From Gemmatimonadota bacterium (lineage in GTDB: Bacteria; JAAXHH01): 33,757 bases of DNA. The stretch spans positions 1-33,757 of the forward strand of contig JAPOYX010000223.1 of assembly GCA_026706345.1 (NCBI GenBank), read 5' to 3'. Position numbers and translations under genes: made by a program. The notes under the pieces are model-generated. The model was not told where the DNA came from. It ran no database searches and saw only the letters and a program-made list of their open reading frames with translations. Positions 16,004 through 23,640 of this stretch are shown in pieces. The stretch's first letter is position 1. Each line of letters begins with the position of its first letter.

Positions 16004-16969
16004 ATGAACAGAGAAACGTTAGTAGGCGAAGTGGCCTCCAGAACCCAGGTGTCCAGGCGCAGGGTCTCCGCCGTGCTGAACGAGTTCTTATCTGAGGTCA
16101 CCGAGGCGTTGTCCCGGGACGAACGGGTGATGTTGCGCCATTTCGGCTCGTTCAACGTGAAGAACAGGAAAGCGCGCATGGCCCGCGATCTGAATATCAA
16201 CGTGGAAATGCCCCTGAGCGGCCGCGATATACCTCATTTTGTTCCCTTCGATACGCTGAAGAACACCGTTGCGCAACAATCCCCAGGTCCCGAAGAGCAT
16301 ATTCCGGAGGAGCCGGCCGACCAGGCGAGCAGGCCTATCGATGATGCGCGCAGAGACCTCTCCGCCATGCTGTCCAGGGCGGAAATCCTCGCGGATAAAG
16401 GCAAATTCGAACAGGCGATTCAGCAGTACGGACGCATACTCGAAAAGAATCCGGGGCACACCACCGCGCTAGGCAGCCTGGGCAGGATGTTCTACTGTAC
16501 CGGAAACCAGGAAACCGCTCTGCAGCAATACAACCGCGCGCTGCAGAACGATCCCAGCCATGTGGACACGCTGGTCAACCGGGCAGTGCTGTTCGCCGAG
16601 ACGGGACAGTACGACGAGGCCAGGGCAGACCTGTGTCGCGCCCTGGAATACGACCCGCCTTCTTTCCAGGCCTGCTACCAGCTCGGCGTACTTTACATCA
16701 CCATCGGATCCTACGACGCTGCGATCAGGATGCTCACGCGCGCGCTGGAGACGGACCGGACGAAGACCGAAGTATACCTCCAGCTCGGCAAGGCGTACTG
16801 CCACGTCGAACGACACGCGAAAGCGATCGAGCACTTCGAGACCGTACTTCGTCATGAACCGGACAATGGCCTGGCGTACCGGTATCTCGGTATGATCTAC
16901 GATAAAGACAGACAGGTCGACAAGGCGCTCGAGATGTATCGAAAATCCAATGAAATCAGCCTGGCGTAG
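16004..16969 (+). CDS. HU/IHF-like DNA-binding domain fused to TPR repeats
   Basis: A 321-aa protein of unusual make-up. Residues 1-90 align without gaps to HU (MNRETLVGEVASRTQVSRRR, LRHFGSFNVKNRKAR, GRDIPHFVPFDTLK). The beta arm differs: position 63, the DNA-intercalating proline of HU, is Leu and the NPxTG loop is replaced by DLNIN. About 95-130 is an acidic/Pro linker, and about 130-320 holds five or more tetratricopeptide repeats (for example AILADKGKFEQAIQQYGRIL and YCHVERHAKAIEHFETVL). The frame opens at 15902, but GGAG six bases before the ATG at 16004 and the HU N-terminus fix the start. It could bind DNA and recruit protein partners; no function is known. An ECF sigma operon follows. 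Confidence 0.88.
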   Translation: MNRETLVGEVASRTQVSRRRVSAVLNEFLSEVTEALSRDERVMLRHFGSFNVKNRKARMARDLNINVEMPLSGRDIPHFVPFDTLKNTVAQQSPGPEEHIPEEPADQASRPIDDARRDLSAMLSRAEILADKGKFEQAIQQYGRILEKNPGHTTALGSLGRMFYCTGNQETALQQYNRALQNDPSHVDTLVNRAVLFAETGQYDEARADLCRALEYDPPSFQACYQLGVLYITIGSYDAAIRMLTRALETDRTKTEVYLQLGKAYCHVERHAKAIEHFETVLRHEPDNGLAYRYLGMIYDKDRQVDKALEMYRKSNEISLA

Positions 16970-17069
16970 TCTTCGAAACCGATTTAAGGTTGTTTCTCGA
17001 CCTGAATTGTGAAGATAAAGGGTTTTCAGATGTATACGGGTTTAACTTCAGGGGACGATGGAAAGGATC

Positions 17070-17075
17070 AGGAGG
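17070..17075 (+). promoter_or_regulatory. ribosome binding site used to choose the sigma factor start
   Basis: AGGAGG lies 12 bases before the ATG at 17088. The spacing is long. An upstream in-frame ATG at 17058 is preceded only by AGGGG at 3 bases, so the start remains undecided between the two. Confidence 0.4.
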
Positions 17076-17087
17076 GTCTGTAACCGA

Positions 17088-17759
17088 ATGAACACCGTGA
17101 ACCAAGTGCATTCGGCAGAGGAACGGAAGACAGCCACCGCGCGCGGCGCCGGCGAAGACCGGCGCGAGGAAGAACGCGGGTTGATGGAACGGGCCAAAGC
17201 GGGAGACGGCCCGGCCTTCGACGAAATGACGAGGCGTTACAGCGAGAAAGCGTATTCCGTGGCGTACCAGATGCTTGCGAGCCACGATGACGCACGCGAT
17301 CTCGTCCAGGACGCGTTCTTCGAAGTGTTTAGAACGCTGGAACGGTTCAACACGCAGTACAGGTTTTCGACCTGGCTCTACCGCATACTGATCAACAAGT
17401 GCATCAACTATCGCAAGCGGGAAGCCCGTCGCCGCATGTTCTCCTTTTCGGATTACGGCACGCGGAACGGCAGCGCCGGTCAACAGTTTCTGGTCGCTAA
17501 TCTGGCCTCTTCCGAGAAGACCCCGCACGAAGTGCTCGAGAACGACGAATTAAGGCGGTCCATCATGGCCGCGCTGGATACCCTGTCGGAGCGGCACCGG
17601 ACCGTTGTCGTTCTGTTCGACCTGGAGGGCCTCTCGCACAAGGAGATCGCGGAAATCCTCCAGTGTCCCGAAGGCACGGTGATGTCCCGGCTGCATCACG
17701 GACGGCTCAAGCTGAAGCGCCTGCTGTCCAAACGACTGACCGGATACCTGGATCTCTAG
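17088..17759 (+). CDS. ECF (extracytoplasmic function) RNA polymerase sigma factor
   Basis: A sigma-70 group IV factor of 223 aa (233 if translation begins at 17058). Region 2 is at about 35-100 (AFDEMTRRYSEKAYSVAYQM, ASHDDARDLVQDAFFEVF, FSTWLYRILINKCINYRKRE) and region 4 at about 155-215 (LSERHRTVVVLFDLEGLSHK, CPEGTVMSRLHHGRLKLKR). There is no sigma region 3, as expected for ECF factors. It directs RNA polymerase to envelope-response promoters and is probably held inactive by the anti-sigma protein encoded 9 bases downstream. The RseB-like third gene points to an RpoE-type envelope stress circuit. I found no convincing autoregulatory ECF promoter upstream. Confidence 0.94.
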   Translation: MNTVNQVHSAEERKTATARGAGEDRREEERGLMERAKAGDGPAFDEMTRRYSEKAYSVAYQMLASHDDARDLVQDAFFEVFRTLERFNTQYRFSTWLYRILINKCINYRKREARRRMFSFSDYGTRNGSAGQQFLVANLASSEKTPHEVLENDELRRSIMAALDTLSERHRTVVVLFDLEGLSHKEIAEILQCPEGTVMSRLHHGRLKLKRLLSKRLTGYLDL

Positions 17760-17768
17760 GAACAGGCC

Positions 17769-18260
17769 ATGAACTGCACCCATGTAAAAAAGAGGCTTAC
17801 GCGCTACCTGGAGCGCATGTGCGGCAATGAAGAAGTCGCCGAAATCGCGCGGCACATCGAATCCTGTCCCGACTGTGCCCGGGAATTGCGCGGATTGCAG
17901 TCCGTCCGGGGCATGTTGCGCTGTTGCCGCCGCGAGAAGCCCGCGGCGGTCGCGGTGGCGGAAGTCCAGACCGCGGTTCTGGAGGGCACGACCCATGCCC
18001 ACATGGTGCCGGGCCTGAAAAGAAGGGACCCGGCGCATCGAAATCACCCCCGGCAATACATTGCGGTGGCGGCCACGCTGCTGCTGGCGGCCGGCGGCCT
18101 GATCTGGGAGTCGATGAAGCCGGTCGAGACGCCCGCCGTCCAGCGGACGCTTGCGAACGACGATATGTTCTTCATCCTGCAGGAGCACGCCCTGATCGAG
18201 GATCAGAGCGTCTTCACCAGCGGTACCCTGGGTTCCGTCATGGTCAACTACAAGGAATAG
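17769..18260 (+). CDS. zinc-finger anti-sigma factor
   Basis: A 163-aa single-pass inner-membrane protein. The cytoplasmic N-terminal ZAS domain has H29-x3-C33-x2-C36 (HIESCPDC) plus Cys3, the zinc-binding pattern of ECF anti-sigma factors. A transmembrane helix is at about 98-114 (YIAVAATLLLAAGGLIW). A short periplasmic tail of about 48 residues follows. It should sequester the sigma factor encoded just upstream and release it on proteolysis, as RseA does. Gene order sigma, anti-sigma, RseB matches the rpoE-rseA-rseB arrangement. The tail is shorter than the RseA periplasmic domain, so contact with the RseB-like protein may differ. Confidence 0.88.
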   Translation: MNCTHVKKRLTRYLERMCGNEEVAEIARHIESCPDCARELRGLQSVRGMLRCCRREKPAAVAVAEVQTAVLEGTTHAHMVPGLKRRDPAHRNHPRQYIAVAATLLLAAGGLIWESMKPVETPAVQRTLANDDMFFILQEHALIEDQSVFTSGTLGSVMVNYKE

Positions 18261-18270
18261 GCGATACGAG

Positions 18271-19410
18271 ATGTGGTTTCGACCTGTATTCCTGTGTTTC
18301 GTTGCGGCGGTCTGTCTTTCGAGTCCTTTTCCTGTCCGCGGTGTCGATCCGGATGTGACCTACCAGAAGATCATGGAAGCTCCGGCCCGGGTCAGCTACC
18401 GCGCCACCATGACGAAACAGCGGTTCAACGCAGCGGGGGACACCACCCGCTACGTGCAGAAGATAATCCATCAGCGGCCTGACCGGGACCGCATCGACAT
18501 CCCCGATTCTGAAGGCCGGATCCGCGAGGTCATCATCCGCGTGGACGACGACATATACCGGCGGAAGGCCACGGGGGACTCGCTCTTCTATTCGCACCGC
18601 CGCCAGTCGAACTCCAACGTGCTCGATATGAACCTGGAGTTCAGCAGTCTCGACCTGCTTCAGACCAATTACGAACTCGAAGTTACCGGCGCAGACCGGC
18701 TTCTCGACCGTCCAGTGGCCGTCCTGGCTTTCAAGCCCCGTCATCCGGGGAGAATGACCATGACGGCGTGGATCGACGAGGAGACGGGCCTCGTGATGCG
18801 AACGGAAGAACGCAACGAAGCCGGCGTGCTCGTCGAGGAGCTCTTCCTGACGGAATTCGAAAAGGATCCGCTAATCCCGCCGGACCTCTTCGCCACAGAG
18901 GAATGGACGGGCAAGTCCGTCGAAACCAACCAGGTCATTGCCTGCGGTTCCATCAGCGAAGTGCAGAAGGAAGCGGATTTCAAGCTGAACGCCCCGGTCT
19001 ACATTCCTCCGGGATTCACCCTGCAGCAACGCCGCGTCACGCAGCATCACGGCCAGCCGCTCGTGCATTTCATGTACAGCGACGGCCTTTCGCGCATCTC
19101 GCTCTTCCAGCGGATCGCTTCCTCCGACGCGTCGCACAAGTCTCCCAGGGGTACGCCCGAATTGCATGGCGACGTCCGCGTGTGGGAGCGCGGCCCCTAC
19201 TCCATTCTGCGTCGCCACTACGACGGAAAGCTCTTCACCGTCATCGGCGACGTGGCCGTCAGCGAGTCCGTCGAACTGCTCACCTCGCTTTGCACGATCA
19301 AGCCGGCGGTCGCCGCATCCCCCTCTCCCACAGGCTATTCCCCGTGGATCGGGGCGGGCGCGGGAATCCTCGCGGTCGGCCTGTGGGTACTCTGGCGACG
19401 CCGCATGTGA
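18271..19410 (+). CDS. MucB/RseB-like envelope stress sensor, membrane anchored
   Basis: A 379-aa exported protein. A signal peptide (MWFRPVFLCFVAAVCLSSPF) is followed by a LolA-like domain at about 28-215 (VSYRATMTKQRF, RDRIDIPDSEGRIREVIIRV, MTAWIDEETGLVMRTEERNE) and an RseB C-terminal-like domain at about 240-340 (YIPPGFTLQQRRV, VHFMYSDGLSRISLFQ, VIGDVAVSESVELLTSL). RseB shields the anti-sigma factor from protease cleavage and senses lipopolysaccharide or lipoprotein stress. Odd feature: a C-terminal transmembrane helix at about 358-375 followed by RRRM, whereas enterobacterial RseB is soluble. It starts 10 bases after the anti-sigma stop. Confidence 0.85.
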   Translation: MWFRPVFLCFVAAVCLSSPFPVRGVDPDVTYQKIMEAPARVSYRATMTKQRFNAAGDTTRYVQKIIHQRPDRDRIDIPDSEGRIREVIIRVDDDIYRRKATGDSLFYSHRRQSNSNVLDMNLEFSSLDLLQTNYELEVTGADRLLDRPVAVLAFKPRHPGRMTMTAWIDEETGLVMRTEERNEAGVLVEELFLTEFEKDPLIPPDLFATEEWTGKSVETNQVIACGSISEVQKEADFKLNAPVYIPPGFTLQQRRVTQHHGQPLVHFMYSDGLSRISLFQRIASSDASHKSPRGTPELHGDVRVWERGPYSILRRHYDGKLFTVIGDVAVSESVELLTSLCTIKPAVAASPSPTGYSPWIGAGAGILAVGLWVLWRRRM

Positions 19411-19477
19411 CGGAAGCACGCCTTCCCCTCTTCCTTCTCCGCAATAACCCGGAAACCTTCCATTCCGTCTGTGGTCT

Positions 19478-19497
19478 AACAGATATATTGATCTGTT
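19478..19497. promoter_or_regulatory. perfect 7-bp dyad upstream of the TolC-like gene
   Basis: AACAGAT (19478-19484) and ATCTGTT (19491-19497) are separated by 6 bases, in the 163-base gap between the RseB-like and TolC-like genes. The AT-rich symmetry is typical of a dimeric regulator site; no T-run follows, so it is unlikely to be a terminator. Confidence 0.35.
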
Positions 19498-19573
19498 GCG
19501 CGGGATTTCGGTCGTAAATCCGTCTAATACTTGAAAGGAAACTTCGTCTACCATCGAAACAAGGAGATAAGCC

Positions 19574-20935
19574 ATGATGATGCGAAACACGATCTGCTGG
19601 GCCGTCCTGATGTCTGCCGGCCTGCTCACCCACGGGGCGCCGGCGTATGGGCAGAACCCCGGATCCGGTCCCGGTGCGGGCGATCTGTACACGCTGGACC
19701 GGTGCATTCGGATCGCGCTGGAGAACAATCCCCAGATCGAGATCGCCCGGAAGCAGGTGGAAGTTCGGCAGGCCGCCGTCTTCGGTTCCTATACGGGGGT
19801 CATGCCCCAGCTGACCGCCAACCTGGTGAACGCGAATCGGACGACTTCAGGTGATACCCCGGTCATCGTCGAGGGTGTCGTGCTCCGCGAAGCGCCGGGC
19901 AGCACCCGGACGAACTATAGTAACAACGTCTTCCTGCGCATGAATCTGTACAACGGCGGCAGGAACTGGAACACGATCCGGCGCGACCGGCAGCTCGTAG
20001 ACAACGAGAAACTGGGGCAGGTAAATACCGAAAACCAGGTCACCGTGGACGTGAAAACCCGGTACTACAGCCTGCTGCGTGCCATGCGGCTCAGGGAAGT
20101 AGCGGAAGAAAACGTCCGCCTGAACGAAGAGCAGCTTCGACGGTCCCAGAGCATGTACGAGATCGGCTCTGTAGCCCGGGTCGACGTACTGGGGGCCAGG
20201 GCGAACCTCGGCGGCGCACGCATCAATCTGCGAAACCAGGAGAATGCGGTTTTGCAGGCCCGGGCCGAACTGGCCAACGTCATGGGTATCGGTTCCAGCG
20301 AGGCGTTCCGGATCGCAGATCCCCTGGAAGGCGGGTCGCTCGATACGGCGGCGTCCATGGCCTTACCGGACGCGCTTCGGATGGCCGACCTTACCAATCC
20401 CGCCATCCAGCGGGACGAGGGCGGCATCCGTTCCGCGATGCTCGGGACCAAGATGGCCCGGGGTGGACTCTGGCCGACGATATCCGGCTCCGTAGGGTAC
20501 AGCCGGTCGGGCGTTCGTTTCCAGGACGTCTACGGCACCTATGACAAGAACTGGCGCCTGTCCTTCAATGTGAATCTCAGCATGCCGATCCTGAACGGCA
20601 CGCAGACCTATGCCGATATTTCGCAGGCGCAGACGCAGCAGTTGATCGCGGAGGAAACGCTGCGCCAGACCCGCAGGACTACGTCGCTCACGATCAGACG
20701 CGCGCTGCTCGACCTGGATACGGCCAGAGAGGTCATCGCGCTCAGCGGCGACAACATCGCGGCGTCGGAAGAAAGCCTGCGACTGGCGGAGGAACGATAT
20801 CGGGTGGGTTCCGGTACGCTGCTCGACGTATTTAACGCGCAGGAAGCCCTGGCGCGGGCGAAATCCGACCTGGCCGGCGCGCAATATGACTACTTGATCG
20901 CCCAGGCCACGCTGGACGGCGCCCTGGGGAAGTGA
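19574..20935 (+). CDS. TolC-family outer-membrane efflux protein
   Basis: A 453-aa outer-membrane channel. A signal peptide (residues 1-26, ending APAYG) precedes two repeats of the OEP fold: TLDRCIRIALENNPQIEIAR with VDVKTRYYSLLRAMRLREVA in the first, and LTIRRALLDLDTAREVIALS with RLAEERYRVGSGTLLDVFNA in the second. The protein trimerises to give a channel used by type I secretion systems or RND/ABC efflux pumps. No inner-membrane pump or adaptor is adjacent in the window, so the cargo is unknown. AAGGAG at 19561-19566 with 7 bases spacing supports the start at 19574 (three Met codons in a row). Confidence 0.93.
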   Translation: MMMRNTICWAVLMSAGLLTHGAPAYGQNPGSGPGAGDLYTLDRCIRIALENNPQIEIARKQVEVRQAAVFGSYTGVMPQLTANLVNANRTTSGDTPVIVEGVVLREAPGSTRTNYSNNVFLRMNLYNGGRNWNTIRRDRQLVDNEKLGQVNTENQVTVDVKTRYYSLLRAMRLREVAEENVRLNEEQLRRSQSMYEIGSVARVDVLGARANLGGARINLRNQENAVLQARAELANVMGIGSSEAFRIADPLEGGSLDTAASMALPDALRMADLTNPAIQRDEGGIRSAMLGTKMARGGLWPTISGSVGYSRSGVRFQDVYGTYDKNWRLSFNVNLSMPILNGTQTYADISQAQTQQLIAEETLRQTRRTTSLTIRRALLDLDTAREVIALSGDNIAASEESLRLAEERYRVGSGTLLDVFNAQEALARAKSDLAGAQYDYLIAQATLDGALGK

Positions 20936-21026
20936 ATGCCGTCCAACCAATGACGTCGTCACGGGGCACGCCATCCGTAGACCTGATCGAACGGCGTGGT
21001 CCGGCGTGGATGCCGGGTTTAAATGC

Positions 21027-21053
21027 TTGAATTGCGCACGAGAAAACTATAAG
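21027..21053 (+). promoter_or_regulatory. possible promoter of the VWA protein gene
   Basis: TTGAAT (21027-21032) and TATAAG (21048-21053) flank a short 15-base spacer. The -10 is good (5/6), the spacer suboptimal. The predicted start leaves a leader of about 60 bases before the ATG at 21119. Confidence 0.3.
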
Positions 21054-21118
21054 AAGGGGATGTCAACTGTTTCTGTCCGGTTCGTCACATATGCCGGGCC
21101 AGCCACCGGAACCCCTGC

Positions 21119-23308
21119 ATGTCCCTGGATTTCCAAGCGGATTCCCTCACCTGGATTCTCGTCGCTTTCCTCCTCGCCTGCATCCTGATCTACGGGATCT
21201 CCCGGCGGCTCTTCACCCTGGTATCGCCGACCGTTGCCTGGGGGCTCGTCAGTCTGCGGATCGCCGCCGCCGCCGTGCTGCTGGCGATGCTCAGCGAACC
21301 CGCTTCACGCATGCTGCTGGAAAGAATCGAACCCCCCGGTGTGGCCGTACTCGTCGATACCTCGGCCAGCATGGGGCTTTCGGACCGCCTGGGCGGACGG
21401 AACGAAACCCTCGCCGCCGTCTTGTCCGGTGACGCGCTGAAGACCATGGAGACCCGTCACCGGGTCCACCGCTATCGGTTCGCGGAGGACCTGTCCCCTC
21501 TGTCCGGGAGCGAAGCCGACTCCCTGCCGACCGACGGCGCGGGCACCGACATCGGCGCCGCGCTTTCCTTTCTCGAAAACGGTTCCCGTGCAGGCCGCTT
21601 CGCCGCCGCCATCCTGGTCTCCGACGGAAACTTCACCGTCGGGCGCGATCCCCTCCGGGTCGCAGAGGGTCTCGATCTGCCCCTGTACACGGTGGGGATC
21701 GGCGACACGATGGGCGTAAGGGATATCGGCGTTTCCCATCTTACGGTCAATGAAGTGGTGTACGCCGGAAGCAACGTGCCCGTGGAAGTCGTCGTAAGCG
21801 GACGAGGATACGACCGGGTGCGCGTGCCCGTGACACTGCGGGAAGGAACCCGGGTCCTGCGGAGCGAAGAGATCACGCTGGATGGGCGGGAGGGGGATCG
21901 GACCGTGGTTTTCCACGTCGTTCCCGACACGGTCGGAGTACATCGATACCAGGTGGAAGTCCCCGAGTTGGATGGAGAGATCACGGCGAGAAACAACCGT
22001 CGTGTTTTTACGATCAAGGTGTTGAAATCCGGGTTGCGCGTACTGTACGTCGAGGGCGCCCCCCGGGCCGACATGGGATTTCTGAGGCGCACGTTGGAAA
22101 AGGACGCCAGTCTGGAGGTGACCAGCATCGTGTTCCGGCCCGACGGTGCAACCTATCCCGAGCCGATGCCCGCTTCCCGGATGGATTGGTTTTCTTACGA
22201 CCTCGTCATACTGGGCAGCGTGGACTATGAACGCATCCGGCCGTGGGCGCACTTTCTCGTGTCTTTCGTCGAGAAAAGGGGCGGTGGATTGATCGCGTTC
22301 GGTGGTCCGCGCAGCTTTGAAATGGGCGGTTACGCCGGAACGCCCGTCGGGAAAATGATGCCCTTCGGAATCGCCGCGGCGGCAAGAGGCATGACCGGGA
22401 AAACCTTCGTCCCGGTCCTGACGGCTGACGGCAGCATGCATCCGATCACTCGCCTGGATGACGACCCGGCCGAATCGGAACGGCGCTGGAACGAACTGCC
22501 GCCCCTGCCCGAAATGAACCAGGCCGGGCGCGCGAAACCCGGCGCGACGGTACTTGCCAGGAATCCAACGTGGCAAGCCGAAGGAGCGGATGCTCCGGTC
22601 ATCGCCGAGCATCGCTACGGCCAGGGCAGAGTACTCGGCATAGCCGCCCACGGTCTGTGGCACTGGGACCTTATGATGTGGGGAAGCGGCGGCACCAACG
22701 CGGCGTACGAAAGATTCTGGAACAATGCCGTCAGGTGGATCACCGTGCGGGAGGGCAGTCGCAGAATCCGGGTCGCCTCGGACAAACTTCAGTACCGGGA
22801 CGGTGAAACGATTCGCTTCGACGGACAGATCTACGATGAAAACTACCGGCCGGTCGAACAGGCCGACGTGTCCGTCACGGTTCGATCTGGACAGGAAGAC
22901 GCGGACGCACTCCAACTGGAGCTCTCTTCGACGGCGCAGGGTTTTGGTCGGTACGCGGGACGTCTTCAGTTCCTGCCCGCGGGCGCTTACTCGTTCGAAG
23001 CGACCGCCGCTTTGAACGGCCGGCCCATGGGCACGGACGGGGGGGGATTCGTCGTGGGCGAGACCGGGGCCGAATTCGAAAGAACGCGCATGAACCGGGA
23101 GCTTCTCGTCCAACTGGCCGACATGACGGGTGGGAAATTCTACTTCCCGTCGGAAACTGAACGCATGGCTGAGGATATCGACCTGGACGAAATAACTGTA
23201 CAAGAGACGCGCACCTTCACGTTATGGAACCATCCCGCCGTGTTGATTCTGCTCGTCGGCCTGCTCGCGGCGGAATGGCTGGTGCGTCGTTACACCGGGA
23301 TGATCTGA
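21119..23308 (+). CDS. VWA-domain and glutamine-amidotransferase-like membrane protein
   Basis: A 729-aa integral membrane protein. Two N-terminal helices (about 9-28 and 39-58) lead to a von Willebrand A domain with an intact MIDAS start, D80-T-S82-A-S84, and the later SDGNFT loop. A Ig-like segment (VPVEVVVSGRGYDRVRVPVT) is followed by a class I amidotransferase-like Rossmann region at about 320-540 (RVLYVEGAPRADMGFLRRTL, LVSFVEKRGGGLIAFGG) that lacks an obvious catalytic Cys. Further beta domains and a C-terminal helix (703-721) complete it. Relatives sit near MoxR ATPases, DUF58 and BatA-like proteins; none is visible here. No clear ribosome binding site. Likely an envelope assembly or stress protein; function unknown. 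Confidence 0.88.
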   Translation: MSLDFQADSLTWILVAFLLACILIYGISRRLFTLVSPTVAWGLVSLRIAAAAVLLAMLSEPASRMLLERIEPPGVAVLVDTSASMGLSDRLGGRNETLAAVLSGDALKTMETRHRVHRYRFAEDLSPLSGSEADSLPTDGAGTDIGAALSFLENGSRAGRFAAAILVSDGNFTVGRDPLRVAEGLDLPLYTVGIGDTMGVRDIGVSHLTVNEVVYAGSNVPVEVVVSGRGYDRVRVPVTLREGTRVLRSEEITLDGREGDRTVVFHVVPDTVGVHRYQVEVPELDGEITARNNRRVFTIKVLKSGLRVLYVEGAPRADMGFLRRTLEKDASLEVTSIVFRPDGATYPEPMPASRMDWFSYDLVILGSVDYERIRPWAHFLVSFVEKRGGGLIAFGGPRSFEMGGYAGTPVGKMMPFGIAAAARGMTGKTFVPVLTADGSMHPITRLDDDPAESERRWNELPPLPEMNQAGRAKPGATVLARNPTWQAEGADAPVIAEHRYGQGRVLGIAAHGLWHWDLMMWGSGGTNAAYERFWNNAVRWITVREGSRRIRVASDKLQYRDGETIRFDGQIYDENYRPVEQADVSVTVRSGQEDADALQLELSSTAQGFGRYAGRLQFLPAGAYSFEATAALNGRPMGTDGGGFVVGETGAEFERTRMNRELLVQLADMTGGKFYFPSETERMAEDIDLDEITVQETRTFTLWNHPAVLILLVGLLAAEWLVRRYTGMI

Positions 23309-23345
23309 CTATCCGTACCGCTTCGAAAGCGCATCGACGGATCAT

Positions 23346-23418
23346 CCGTCGCCCCGGTAGACCGTCGCCCCGGTAGGCCGGGTTCACAGCAGACCGGGCC
23401 ACAGCGGCCGGGGCGACG
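23346..23418. repeat. inverted repeat with a duplicated left arm
   Basis: A 15-base unit (CCGTCGCCCCGGTAG) occurs at 23346-23360 and 23362-23376. The reverse complement of its core (CCGGGGCGACG) is at 23408-23418, so either left arm can form an 11-bp hairpin with the single right arm. It lies 38 bases after the VWA stop and may end that transcript, although no T-run follows. It could also be a dispersed intergenic repeat. Confidence 0.7.
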
Positions 23419-23457
23419 ACCCGGCGGAACCGCGGCTCGCGTTCATGGAAGAATCCG

Positions 23458-23486
23458 TTGACACGGCCGTCCGCTTTCCTTACACT
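23458..23486 (+). promoter_or_regulatory. promoter of the thiamine operon
   Basis: TTGACA (23458-23463), exactly 17 bases, then TACACT (23481-23486): 6/6 and 4/6 matches. Transcription would begin near 23493, two bases before helix P1 of the TPP riboswitch, so the whole leader is the riboswitch plus terminator. This geometric fit strongly supports the call. Confidence 0.75.
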
Positions 23487-23494
23487 TCCTGTTA

Positions 23495-23574
23495 CCGTTA
23501 GGGGCGGCTCTTCGTGAGCCTGAGAATCACGACCCTTCGAACCTGACCTGGGTTATGCCAGCGTAGGGAAACGG
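23495..23574 (+). promoter_or_regulatory. TPP riboswitch (THI box)
   Basis: Conserved elements appear in order: CCGTT for P1 (23495-23499), AGGGGCGGC, CTGAGA (23520-23525), ACCCTT, GAACCTGACCTGG, TTATGCCAGC, GTAGGGAA, and the closing AACGG (23570-23574) that pairs with CCGTT. This is the aptamer that binds thiamine pyrophosphate. It lies directly upstream of thiO-thiS-thiG and should turn the operon off when TPP is plentiful. Confidence 0.95.
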
Positions 23575-23582
23575 CTGACCGC

Positions 23583-23611
23583 GGCCGTTTCGAGAAGAAG
23601 CGGCCTTTTTT
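23583..23611 (+). terminator. riboswitch-controlled intrinsic terminator
   Basis: GGCCG (23583-23587) pairs with CGGCC (23601-23605) and is followed by six T (23606-23611). The competing antiterminator pairs AAACGGC (23569-23575) with GCCGTTT (23584-23590). Forming the antiterminator uses the 3' strand of riboswitch P1, so TPP binding should favour termination. Confidence 0.85.
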
Positions 23612-23640
23612 CTTTGCCGGTGAGGAAGTGGCGGGATCCC

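Noticed and set aside
16970-17087. Autoregulatory ECF promoter upstream of the sigma gene
   Set aside because: No GGAAC-like -35 with a properly spaced TCTGA/GTC-like -10 could be found.
21060-21188. 42-codon frame starting after GAAGGGG upstream of the VWA gene
   Set aside because: The purine run abuts the ATG with no spacing, the peptide lacks features, and it overlaps the VWA start.
21305-23203. 632-codon minus-strand open frame opposite the VWA gene
   Set aside because: Antisense to a gene with clear domains; composition is typical of a shadow frame.
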